NCBI GenBank assembly: GCA_029204045.2
Contig: CM055068.1
Coordinates: forward strand, 31,718,203 to 31,782,202
Reading direction: 5' to 3'
DNA from: Tillandsia leiboldiana
Taxonomy: Eukaryota > Streptophyta > Magnoliopsida > Poales > Bromeliaceae
DNA length: 64,000 nt
The notes below the pieces were generated by a model. The model did not search any database. It worked only from the letters and a program-made list of their open reading frames with translations, and was not told where the DNA came from. Both the position numbers and the translations under genes were made by a program. Below, in pieces: positions 33,427 through 43,530 of this stretch (positions are counted from its first letter, which is position 1; each line of letters starts with the position of its first letter).

Positions 33427-33531
33427 TGGCGGTCTGTTGCGCCCTGGCTGGTTTTAAACTCTAATTTCAAAAAAAAAAAAAAAAAAAAAATTTAGACGCT
33501 GGTTTTTAAACTCGGGGCGTGACAGATTAGA

Positions 33532-33543
33532 TGGTATCAGAGC
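33532..33543 (+). other. Primer binding site (tRNA-iMet), D unit 1
   Basis: TGGTATCAGAGC, 7 nt after LTR 1. Confidence 0.9.
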
Positions 33544-33738
33544 AATAGGAAACGCAATGTCTAGGTTTGGCTAGGAACGAACCCTAGGATGACTCGTGTT
33601 ACGAGAGAGCGCTGGGTAGTGTTCTAAGTCTGATAGGTCAAAACAGAAGTTGTGGGTCGACCGTACTAAGATAAATTATTAACTATTGCAGTTACGGCTC
33701 GCACTTGGCGTGGTGCTGGTGGTGGTCAAGGGACTGGC

Positions 33739-35082
33739 ATGGGTCGGGGGGCTGCCCAAGCAACTGCTGAAAGTGGGGGCCCAGAGATCCCCGACAGAAT
33801 GCAAAGATTCGAGGATCAGTTGGCTCAAATGGCTGCAATGATACAACAGTACATGCAGCGGGAGGCCAATGTTCCTGCTGCACCTGCACCACCTGCAGCA
33901 CCAGCCTCTGCGACTGAGGGACCTCCTGTTCCTCCTGCATCAGTACCACCGGCTGAATCGGCTGCATCTGAAGCCGTTGCTGCAACTGTGGATGCTCCCG
34001 GGGTGGCAGGGGGTAACAATCCTAACAATCCTGCGGCCCTGGAAGCTACCAGAGCAACGTACAAGGAAGAAAGATCAAGAGTCAGGGGAGTCCTGCTGGA
34101 GTTTAATAAATTCAAGCCCCAAGAATTCTCAGGCCGTGAAAAGGACCCCTGGGCCCTTGAAGAATGGCTAAACCACATGGAGAAGCTGTTTATAGATTTG
34201 GACACTGAAGAGCGAGATAAGGTGACGCTGGGGGTGCACTGCCTTGGTGTCAGCGCAAGCTTATGGTGGCTGCGCTACCAACGCCACAATTTTTCTTCTG
34301 ATGCACCTAAGCCTACCTGGGAGCAATTTAGGGTGGCTCTGTACCACCGCTACCTAAAGGAGACAGCACGAGAAGCATTGGAGCGGGACTTGGAAAACAT
34401 GCGCCAAGGAGACCACACCCTGAGGGAGTACGAAGAAGAATTTACGAAAATTGCTGACCTGGTGCCACAAGCGGTGCAGGACGAGCGTCGCAAGGTTAGA
34501 TTATTTACTCAAGGCCTGCGACACGAGATCCGGCGTCAGTTGTCTTCACATTTGATCACCGACTACGATGAATGTATCGAGCGCTGCCTTGCCATTGAGG
34601 CTGAATTGAAAATCTCCCGGGCTGAGCGGGCAGCGATGGATAAAGGAAAAGGGATGAAGCGACATTTCGCTGGAAATGGGGAGGGATCGTCTGGATCATA
34701 TAGAAGACCCCCTAGACCCCCAGGAAATCAGAACCAAGCCAGTGGTTCTCGGACCTTCAATCGTCAACATAGGGCGAGGCCTTGCGTCTTCTGCGGGGCA
34801 GATCATCAACCCATGACTTGCGACCTGCGCCACGGAAGATGCTATAATTGTGGTCAGCCTGGCCATATCTCTGCTAACTGCCCGCGGAGATCTGCTGCGA
34901 ACCCACCAGCATTGGCTGTGCCACCTCTTGCTGCCCGGCCTCCAGCGCCAACCCAGAGCGTGGCTGCCTCAAATCGTCCTTCATCGCGCCAAACTGAGGG
35001 ACCCCGCCAAGTGACGGGAGGACGGGTCTATGCTCTGACACAGCATGGCGAGCCGTCAGGGGAAGGCCCATCGGGAGCTTGA
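33739..35082 (+). CDS. gag: Retrotransposon Gag (capsid/nucleocapsid) of element D
   Basis: 447 codons from the first ATG. The second unit shows an ATG 45 bp upstream and in frame (39954); here that codon is ACG (33694-33696), so the product either starts at Met 33739, loses 15 residues, or uses ACG. Order: Pro/Ala-rich N-terminus (residues 40-95), Gag capsid domain (about 115-295, with 'WALEEWLNHMEKLF' and 'TWEQFRVALYHRYL'), a basic linker, a CCHC-like knuckle near C349 ('CVFCGADHQPMTC'), and a canonical knuckle C368-C371-H376-C381 ('CYNCGQPGHISANC'), then a Pro/Ala-rich tail with a stop. Known role: coats element RNA and forms virus-like particles in the cytoplasm. No pol follows, so enzymes must come from a relative. 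The intact frame suggests recent selection or youth. Confidence 0.85.
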   Translation: MGRGAAQATAESGGPEIPDRMQRFEDQLAQMAAMIQQYMQREANVPAAPAPPAAPASATEGPPVPPASVPPAESAASEAVAATVDAPGVAGGNNPNNPAALEATRATYKEERSRVRGVLLEFNKFKPQEFSGREKDPWALEEWLNHMEKLFIDLDTEERDKVTLGVHCLGVSASLWWLRYQRHNFSSDAPKPTWEQFRVALYHRYLKETAREALERDLENMRQGDHTLREYEEEFTKIADLVPQAVQDERRKVRLFTQGLRHEIRRQLSSHLITDYDECIERCLAIEAELKISRAERAAMDKGKGMKRHFAGNGEGSSGSYRRPPRPPGNQNQASGSRTFNRQHRARPCVFCGADHQPMTCDLRHGRCYNCGQPGHISANCPRRSAANPPALAVPPLAARPPAPTQSVAASNRPSSRQTEGPRQVTGGRVYALTQHGEPSGEGPSGA

Positions 35083-35144
35083 AATGTTGAAACAACGATG
35101 TAATAAGTTAATACTTAGAAAACTTTTAAAGTATGTTTTGTTAA

Positions 35145-35180
35145 GTTTCGGGGACGAAACTTCTTAGAAGTTGTGGGTAA
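35145..35180 (+). other. Pre-PPT hairpin and polypurine-like tract, element D
   Basis: GTTTCG (35145-35150), GGGA, CGAAAC (35155-35160), then AGAAGTTGTGGGTAA up to LTR 2. The tract is interrupted by pyrimidines, so it is weaker than in A and E. Confidence 0.6.
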
Positions 35181-38100
35181 TGTAGTAATCTAGAAAATTA
35201 AAGACTTTATAATTACCTTTGGAATTTATGGAATTGGTAATTTTGGCAAAAATGAGAATTTTTAGTGGTATAATAGTGGCCCAGAAATATCGATTTTTGA
35301 TCGGGGTCTGATCTGGAAAATTCGAGATCACCATTGTGATCGTCTCGTCGAAACATAAAAGTTTCATATTCATATGTTTTCGATCCGACGGTCGGATCTT
35401 CCAGAAATTAGAAATCAAAAGTGGGCCTCGCGACTTAAGTGAATAGTAACCTTCGAATTTTTAATCCCTCGCTTTCACTGATGGCCGAACCACTATCTAG
35501 AGTTTTAACCTAGAGGTATGAGTAATGGAACCTAGCTAATTTTGACGTTCTGAGCGCAATGACATTGACGGATTTCGCGTTTGGCGACCCGGGTGCATCG
35601 AAGTGCGTGCCACACGCGATAATTCGACGAACTTTATGGAACGACTTTTAATCCGAGCGTCGAACGAACCAAACAAATACGCTACCTGACAGGTCTCGAC
35701 GAGCCGGACGTCGTGGCGAAGTCCGTTTCACGAAACGGCGACCGGATTGTCTCGAAATGCGTAGAAAGTGATCAAAATGCAACATTTTCTAAACAAAAGG
35801 TAATATTTTATGTGCCTAAGTGCTAGGGCTTGTAACCATAAGGGGTTTTGGGCATTTTGCACCTAATAAGAGGATCTCGGAGCTTTGTGTTTAGGTGTGA
35901 ATGGAGCTTGGGGGTTTTTGGGTTAAAGAATCTTTTATTAAACTCTATATTGCCTCTTAGACTTCTTGTAACTGCCTCCACTCGTGTCCTTTGGTTCCCT
36001 GCTGTCCTCAAAACCGAGCCCGGAGTGAAGGGGAGCCAAAGAACACCTTCATTGCTTTCCCAAACCGAGAGAGATAGAGAAGGAGAGAAAGAAGGGAAGT
36101 TGAACCAAACTCCTCCAAGCTTTGATCTAGAGTGCTCTGGGGGACTTCCTTGGTGTCGGTGGACCTCCCTAGGTGCTGTCCGAGGTGGCGCGAAGAAGAA
36201 GAAGAAGAAGATAGAACCGGCTTCTTCCCATCTTCCCCGAGTTCGGCAAGGTGAGTCTCTTTAACCTTGGATTATAGAAAGCCCGAGACCCTTAGCAGTG
36301 GACTCATTAGGTCCTTAGGATGCTACAGGCCAAGCCAGAAGCCCCCATGCACAGTGCATGGCCGGCTGGGGCATGGGTTGGCCGGAACCCTAATGGTGCT
36401 CCGCCTCGGTTGAACTTCTCAACCAGTGGACCAAGTTGGCCCAAAATTCGTGTGTATGGACTGTAGAACATATTAAATAAATCTGCAAAGTTTGTTAGAA
36501 TATGGTTAAGTAAATTTAGAGAAAATCGATGCCCTAGTTTTGTGAAATAATGCACTTCGGGCGAGCTTACAGCTCCGGCGCCGGCGAGCCTCTCTTCCGT
36601 CGGCCACGTGCCCAGAAATGTTCACGGGACCCAGGGGAGTCCATCCATGCCATTGCATGGCTCCCATACATCATGAAAATCATGATGTCATGGATAACCC
36701 GAAAGTGCATCATGTGGCCGCCGCCGGCGCTCCGGCCAACTTTGGCCGGGGAGGCATGGATGGGAAGCTTTCTATGGACCCAAGGAGCATTCCCTCCAAG
36801 TTACAGAACTCCAGGTTGTCTCTATGCAAAATCGCCATTAGAGGCCATTGAGCTCCAAACCGGAGCTTGCTCCGCCGCGCCGCCGCCGCACCCCGGGGCC
36901 AGCCACATGCATGGGAAGTCTCAGTGAGGTAAATAGCACCTGCTTGTGCTTTTATTTTGATCCCAGAACCTCCTGTTGAATGATCACAAATTTCAAGAAA
37001 AGGGGTCATCTTCCTTCTCGAGCCCGAGCCCAATCTGGGGTTTTTGGCATGTTTCAACTTGATGAGAAAAGATCCCTGAACTCAGTAGAGCACTTTGCTT
37101 CAAGAAATTCTGGATTTGGTCCAGTAATTGCTGAGAACCAAGCTTTAATTTTGGTTATGTTATGTGTATATGAAAGATGCATGCCAAGTGTTTGATTAAG
37201 TGCCTCATTGAACTTAGAAATGGAATTTGATAAAACTGTAAATATGAAACTTGCTTCTAATGATCCCCTGAGCTTGATGCTCACCTCAGATCAAAAGGAT
37301 TCTGTGTGGAATAAAAGTTGGAGCAAGATGAACTTGTATGTTTGCAAGATAATGGATCTTCTTGATCCAACATATCTGGGCTGCAATTAGGGTGAGCCCT
37401 GTGATCCTTGCAATATTTAAAGACCTTTTCATATACAAAGTTTGCTGGTTTGAAGTTTAAATTAAAAGATATAGTAGAATCAACATAAAACAATAATGTT
37501 GGAACAAAACCTTATTCTAGGCTGTTAGCGAAGCCGCGACAGTGCATTCCTGGCTATTTTGGGGTCACTGAACGCGATGCTCGCGTTAGAAACAGTGTTT
37601 GAAGTCTCGGAGAAACAAAAATTAATTTTGGGCTATGTTAGAGAGGGTTTTTATGACCCAAAGTTTTCCGCGGGCACCGTGCTACTGCAAATTGGTGAGC
37701 ACGGTGTTCAGCAAGACATAAGTAACCTGCTGGAAGTGACGGAATGTTAAAATGATTTTCCAGTTGAAAGAACGAGCGAAAACAGTGCTCAAAAGGCACT
37801 AAAATGTATTTTTTGGAACTTTAGGGGTTTTAATGCAAAAATAGACAATGTGTACTGGTTAGTAAAATGTTTAAATGATTCCTAAGCTTTTCGTTGGGAA
37901 TCCATCGGCTTTCGTTGAGCGGAAATCGGATAACAGTCCGAGAATCGGCAAAATCGTCGATTTTACGGTATCTGGGTTACAATTAGAATAACTAAGAGGG
38001 TTTTAAGTTGATCTGGGCTTCGGTTAGAGTTAGCGGGATGAATTGATCCCTGATTGGTGATTTTTTGATCCAGGTTGATTCAGTTTGCACCTGGAGTTGA

Positions 38101-39784
38101 GCATTTAGAGGATTACAGATTAATTGCCTGCGCATTGACAGGTGGGTTATCTTCGGTCCGGGGTTTTATCATTTCGGCCCTCTGTGTACGGTATTGGTTG
38201 GACCCCTGTTTTTGATAGCTTAAACATTACTTTGAGCCTGCCTTTCTTTGATTATATTATATCTGCAATCTGCCTGATCTATGCCTGTTATCTGTTCTAT
38301 TTTGCCTTACATGATTGGTCCATAGCACCTCTAGCATTTATACTTTTACTCGGACATTTTCATGGTTGATTAGTGAGCTGTTTGTTCTGCTGATCAAATG
38401 ATACATCTCTGAGCACATAGATTTATTTAACTGAGGTTTTACCCCGCTTCGTAGGGTCGCCGGAGTCTGTTCTTGTTTGATAGGACAAAGGCACTGCTCT
38501 GCGAGGTTTGGACCTAAACCCAAGCTTCGTAGTGTCGCCTGAGTCTGTTCATTGTTGATAGGACGAGGGCAATGCTCTTCGAGGTTTGGACTTTTCAAAA
38601 CAGTTTTCTCAAAATATGTGTTTTAAGTTTTGTATCATTTGGTTGGTTGTGTGGTTGAGTTGAGTTTATCTGTGAGCTTCTGTTGAGAGAGATTTGCCTT
38701 GATCTTGCATATGAGTTGAGATTTATTGCTGAGTGTTCCTGCATGAGTGTTGAGATTCAGTTGGTTTTTGCCCCTTGCAACCCAGTGGGATTTCCCGGCT
38801 TGTTGCCGATTACCGGTCAGTGGGACCGTTGAGCTTGAGCATTTGCATATGATTCGCCCGCACTGTTGTACTTCACGAACATCAGCGGATTTGCTACCCG
38901 TTAGCGATGTTCTTTACCGGTAAAGTGGTTAGCTGAGGCAACCCGTGACCCTAGTTTGGGGAATGTCAATCAGGTGGTGCCAAGAGGGCAGCCTTGCCTG
39001 AGGTCTTGTGAAGGCCAATATGGTAGCTTGTGATTGGGTCTTTGCGTTTTCATCTATTTGATGCATGTGTTGTTAAGTTGCTTTAACATGATTCTTTGAT
39101 TCTTTGATCTGGCTTCTAGTTATCTACCTTTATATGATTCTATGTGATGCCTCTGATTATAGTTCCATTGTTATCTTGCTGATTGTCCTAACTCCTTGAT
39201 GTGTTGATTATCCTGATACATATTTTAAATACTGCTAAATTATCTCCTATGCTTGTACCCCAGATTATGAGTTTGCTTTCTTTACAGCACCAGTTATATA
39301 TCTGCTTTACCCTAACCCCTGATCTATACTATCCTCTAGCATTGTATACCAGTAGGTACGATCTGCTATTTCTCGGCTCGTCGTGCCCACTGGGATACAC
39401 TCCGGTGTCTCTCACACCCTCGGGTGACTGTTTTTCAGGTCGAGCGGGTGTTGAGATGTCGGGACGAGTTGGTGAGATCACGAGATAGAGCTTGACCCTG
39501 GACAGCCGATAAGATCAAGTATTTAATTGTTGTTGTATCAAAGTAATGCAATGTAATTGAGAAGTTATGATATTGTAATTTAATCTTGCTTAGTAGATGT
39601 ACGTAGTTAGTACTCTGGTTGTATGCCAAGTGAGCCGTGCATATATAGAAAAGGGCTCAATCCACAGTGGATTGGGACTCTTCTATATATGTGGCGGTCT
39701 GTTGCGCCCTGGCTGGTTTTAAACTCTGATTTAAAAAAAAAAAAAAAAAAATTTAGACGCTGGTTTTAAACTCGGGGCGTGACA
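35181..39784 (+). repeat. Element D LTR 2
   Basis: 4604 bp, the same ends as LTR 1. The first ~2.8 kb differs from LTR 1 mainly by scattered substitutions. From about 38000 rightward single-base insertions and deletions become frequent. Splice donor GT at 36251. Hairpins at 39391-39414 and 39640-39691. Confidence 0.85.
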
Positions 39785-39791
39785 GATTAGA

Positions 39792-39803
39792 TGGTATCAG
39801 AGC
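39792..39803 (+). other. Primer binding site (tRNA-iMet), D unit 2
   Basis: TGGTATCAGAGC, 7 nt after LTR 2. Confidence 0.9.
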
Positions 39804-39953
39804 AATAGGAAACGCAATGTCTAGGTTTTGGCTAGGAACGAACCCTAGGATGACTCGTGTACGAGAGAGCGCTGGGTAGTGTTCTAAGTCTGATAGGTCA
39901 AAACAGAAGTTGTGGGTCGACCGTACTAAGATAAATTATTAACTATTGCAGTT

Positions 39954-41336
39954 ATGGCTCGCACTCGGCGTGGTGCTGGTGGTGGTCAAGGGACTGGCAT
40001 GGGTCGGGGGGCTGCCCAAGCAACTGCTGAAAGTGGGGGCCCATAGATCCCCGACAGAATGCAAAGATTCGCGGATCAGTTGGATCAATGGCTGCAATGA
40101 TACAACAGTACATGCAGCGGGTGAGGCCAGGTTCCTGCTGCACCGGGCACCACCTGCATCACCAGCCTCTGCGCTGAGGACCTCCTGTTCCTCCTGCATC
40201 AGTACCACCGGCTGAATCGGCTGCATCTGAAGCCGTTGCTGCAACTGTGGATGCTCCCGGGGTTGGCGGGGGGTAACAATCCTAACAATCCTGCGGCCCT
40301 GGAAGCTGCCAGAGCAACGTACAAGGAAGAAAGATCAAGAGTCAGGGGAGTCCTGCTGGAGTTTAATAAATTCAAGCCCCAAGAATTCTCAGGCCGTGAA
40401 AGGACCCTGGGCCCCTGAAGAATGGCTTAAACCCACATGGAGGAAGCTGTTTAGAGATTGGACACTGAGGACGCGAGATAAGGTGACGCTGGGGGTGCAC
40501 TGCCTCGGTGTCAGCGCAAGCTTATGGTGGCTGCGCTACCAACGCCACAATTTTTCTTCTGATGCACCTAAGCCTACCTGGGAGCAATTTAGGGTGGCTC
40601 TGTACCACCGCTACCTAAAGGAGACAGCACGAGAAGCATTGGAGCGGGACTTGGAAAACATGCGCCAAGGAGACCACACCCTGAGGGAGTACGAAGAAGA
40701 ATTTACGAAAATTGCTGACCTGGTGCCACAAGCGGTGCAGGACGAGCGTCGCAAGGTTAGATTATTTACTCAGGCCTGCGACACGAGATCCGGCGTAGTT
40801 GTCTTCACATTTGATCACCGACTACGACGAATGTATCGAGCGCTGCCTTGCCATTGAGGCTGAATTGAAAATCTCCCGGGCTGAGCGGGCAGCGATGGAT
40901 AAAGGAAAAGGGATGAAGCGACAGTTCGCTGGAAATGGGGAGGGATAATCTGGATCAAATAGAAGACCCCCTAGACCCCCAGGAAATCAGAACCAAGCCA
41001 GTGGTTCTCGGACCTTCAATCGTCAACATAGGGCGGGCCTTGCGTCTTCTGCGGGTAGATCATCAACCCATGACTTGCGACCTGCGCCACGGAAGATGCT
41101 ATAATTGTGGTCAGCCTGGCCATATCTCTGCTAACTGCCCGCGGAGATCTGCTGCGAACCCACCCATTGGCTGTGCCACCTCTTGCTGCCCGGCCTCCAG
41201 CGCCAACCAGAGCGTGGCTGCTTCTCAAATCGTCCTTCATCGCGCCAAACTGAGGGACCCGCCAAGTGACGGGAGGACGGGTCTATGCTCTGACACAGCA
41301 TGGCGAGCCGTCAGGGGAAGGCCCATCGGGAGCTTG
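39954..41336 (+). pseudogene. gag: Second gag copy of element D, multiply frameshifted
   Basis: This is the same gene as 33739-35082, beginning with an ATG (39954) that unit 1 lacks. A G-to-T change makes a stop at codon 31 (TAG at 40044-40046). At least eight one- or two-base indels follow, for example near 40085, 40145, 40400, 40440, 40772 and 41040. An extra stop lies in the linker near 40947. The CCHC knuckle is still visible at about 41096-41140. Because most lesions are indels and the copy adjoins an N gap, part of the damage could be consensus error, not biology. Confidence 0.8.
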
Positions 41337-41400
41337 AAATGTTGAAACAACGATTAATAAGTTAATACTTATAAAACTTTTAAGTATGTTTTGTTAAGTT

Positions 41401-41500
41401 NNNNNNNNNNNNNNNNNNNNNNNNNNNNNNNNNNNNNNNNNNNNNNNNNNNNNNNNNNNNNNNNNNNNNNNNNNNNNNNNNNNNNNNNNNNNNNNNNNNN
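41401..41500. other. Assembly gap (100 N)
   Basis: One hundred Ns, a usual placeholder for a gap of unknown size. It separates element D from the interior of element E, so the 5' LTR, PBS and gag start of E and any third D LTR are hidden. Confidence 0.98.
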
Positions 41501-41579
41501 CCGGTGCCTTTTCCCTGTGGTGTGCACAACGGAACAGTGTGCAGCCGCACAAGCAGTTCCGGCGAGCTGTTTCCAGTAG

Positions 41580-42175
41580 GCCCCGTCTGGGCCGAGGGAT
41601 CTTGAATTTGGCCAGAGGCAGCAGGTTTTGGTGGGTTTTGTTGAGGTTCGCAAGTTCGATCCAGCCCGCTTTTCGGGCATGAGTGCTGAGCGTGGGCGGA
41701 TGAGTCTTGGGTTCCAGCTATGGAGCGCCATTTCGAGAGCCTTTTTATTGATGAGAGGTTCGAGTTCTGTTGGCTACTCATTTTCTGGAGAGCAACGCGA
41801 GGCATGGTGGCGGCGTGTGCGGACCGCAGGTCCGCCTGGGACCCAGTTTATCTCTTGGGAGAGTTTCGCGGTATGCTCTTGGGGCCTTCTTTCCGAGAGC
41901 GTTCGACAGAGCTTGGAGGAGCAGCTGAGGAATCTCCGCCAGGGAGATAGGCCAGTACACGCGTACATAGCCGATTTCAATCGGCTGTTGGCTAGTATGC
42001 CCACGTGGCCAGAGATGAGACCCACGGATCTACAGTGTTTCGAGAGAGGGTGCGTCGGGACATTTATCAGTTGGTCCGCTCCCTCAGATTTACAGACTTT
42101 AGAGGCCTCGATGGAGCAGGCACTTTGTGGAGGGTGTGAGGCCGTGATGGCAGAGGTGACTCCAGCCCCGTTGTG
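41580..42175 (+). pseudogene. gag: Gag capsid region of element E, frameshifted
   Basis: Fragments in different frames carry Gag features: 'FDPARFSG' near 41650, 'EWW/AWWRRVR..GPPGT' near 41800, and 'SLEEQLRNLRQGDRPVHAYIADFNRLL' near 41910-41990. At least three frame changes are needed to follow the domain. The 5' part is in the gap. An open frame 41628-42176 spans most of the region but is not the native frame throughout. Confidence 0.7.
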
Positions 42176-42404
42176 ACTCCTGGGGCGAAGCGCCCGCGCA
42201 GGTTGAGGAGGGGCAGTCGATGTAGACAGGGACCCCCGAGACCACCCAGTTTCCACTCTCAGGACGGGGGTATCAGGGGCGGCAGAATCTGGGGGATCTC
42301 GTCAGTTCCAGCAGCAGCAGCGCGACCACACTCGACAGCAGCAGTCTTTCTCAGCAGCAGCATCCTTCGCAGCAGCAGCAGACTTCGCGGCAGCCGCGCC
42401 CCGA

Positions 42405-42520
42405 CCGTTGTATCATCTGTGGAGGACCGCACTCACCAGCCCAGTGCCCGCGAGTCAGGGCCGCTGCTTCCGTTGCGGGCAGACCGGTCACTTCGCGAGG
42501 GCGTGCCCCAGGCAGGTTAC
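42405..42520 (+). pseudogene. gag: Zinc-knuckle pair of element E Gag
   Basis: A knuckle-like 'CIICGGPHSPAQC' is followed in another frame by a canonical 'CFRCGQTGHFARAC' (CX2CX4HX4C). A frame change falls between them. The preceding 42305-42400 is a CAG/CAGCAG-rich stretch (Gln/Ser linker). Confidence 0.75.
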
Positions 42521-42689
42521 CCAGCTCCTTCATCAGCTTCTGCATCCTTCGTTCCTCGTCAGTCAGCAGGACCTTCGTCGACCTCCGGTAGGCCAGATTT
42601 TGCTCCATCGTCCTCGCGACAGCCAGAGCGACATCCCCCGGCGCCGAGCGGTCGAGTCTATGCCGCTCAGGTAGAGGATGCTACAGCAG

Positions 42690-43232
42690 CAGAGCATGTC
42701 GTCGCAGGTATTATTTTGATTTCTGCAGTTCGTACTCGTACTCTCTTTGATACCGGTGCATCGCATTCTTTATCAGTAGAGCATTTGCATCCCTTCATGG
42801 TATAGAGGTAGTTTCTTTATCGCATGCATTAGAGGTTCAGATACCAGATCATGTCTTGCATGTCGAGGAGTATTGTAGGGATTGCCCTGTGCAGTTGGGA
42901 TCCTGGATTTTGCCGGCAGACTTGCTTGTCTTGCGGCAGCTCCAGGATTTCGACGTCGTGCTAGGTATGGATTGGTGTCGAGGTACTATGCTGTTATAGA
43001 CTGCAGAGAGACGACGGTGACCCTCCGCGAGCCTGGACAGGAGGAGTTTGTCTTCAGAGGCTGCCAGAGCACCTTCTTTGCGATGACTGTTTCTTCGGCG
43101 AGGGCTAGGCGGTTGATTAGTAGGGGCTGCACCGCTTTCTTAGCGACGATTGTGGAGGTGCCTACGGCGGCACTGGGACTCGAGGATATTCCTGTTGTCC
43201 GCGAGTTCCCAGATGTGTTTCCCCTGAGTTGA
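42690..43232 (+). pseudogene. pol: Aspartic protease of element E, broken
   Basis: The catalytic DTGASHS is intact at 42749-42769 in a frame ending at a stop near 42803. Downstream the native frame shifts. The later strand 'RYYAVIDCRETTVTL' (about 42985-43030) and the linker to 'VVREFPDVFPL' are in the frame of 42882-43232, which stops at 43230-43232, just before reverse transcriptase. At least two lesions therefore separate protease from RT. Confidence 0.75.
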
Positions 43233-43263
43233 TGACGATGCCGCCGGAGAGGGAGGTGGAGTT

Positions 43264-43530
43264 GTGATTGATGTGGTACCGGGAACCGCACCAATCTCGA
43301 AGGCGCCTTATAGGATGGCACCTGCCGAGTTGAGGGAGTTGAAGGCCCAGCTTCAGGATCTTATGGATAGGGGCTTTGTCAGGCCTAGTGTTTCTCCGTG
43401 GGGAGCGCCAGTTTTATTTGTGAAGAAGAAGGATGGGTCGCTTCGTTTGTGTGTGGATTATCGGGAGTTGAATAAAGTGACCATCCGGAACAAGTACCCT
43501 CTTCCACGGATAGATGATTTATTGATCAGT
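43264..43530 (+). pseudogene. pol: Reverse transcriptase N-terminal part of element E
   Basis: The open frame includes RT block 1: 'APYRMAPAELRELK', 'GFVRPSVSPWGAPVLFVKKK', 'LRLCVDYRELNKVTIRNKYPL'. A one-base frame change near 43525 moves the rest of RT into the frame of the long open frame starting 43530. This separation is the main break in an otherwise well-preserved RT. Confidence 0.8.

Larger units (their letters stand above)
28911..33524 (+). repeat. Element D LTR 1
   Basis: 4614 bp, TGTAGTAATCTAG to CGGGGCGTGACA. A leader-like purine-rich stretch with (GAA)n (about 29760-29980) ends in a consensus splice donor CAAG|GTGAGT (donor GT at 29981). Hairpins: 33122-33145 (H0 equivalent) and 33374-33426. 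A long A-run lies at 33471-33490. Small open frames inside (for example 30280-30582 and 31806-32054) recur in LTR 2 and have no domain. Confidence 0.85.
28911..41400 (+). mobile_element. Element D: gag-only LTR element in tandem (LTR-gag-LTR-gag)
   Basis: Two near-identical 4.6-kb LTRs (28911-33524, 35181-39784) each precede a PBS and a gag-only internal region. No protease, reverse transcriptase or integrase is present. This matches the published class of terminal-repeat retrotransposons with a GAG domain (TR-GAG). The second unit runs into the N gap before a third LTR can be seen. The tandem layout could arise by unequal recombination between LTRs, or be an assembly effect, because small indels rise sharply towards the gap. 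Confidence 0.85.

Noticed and set aside
28911..33524. Small repeated frames in D LTRs (for example 30280-30582, 30441-30788, 31806-32054)
   Set aside because: They occur identically in both LTRs, lack domains, and overlap on both strands.
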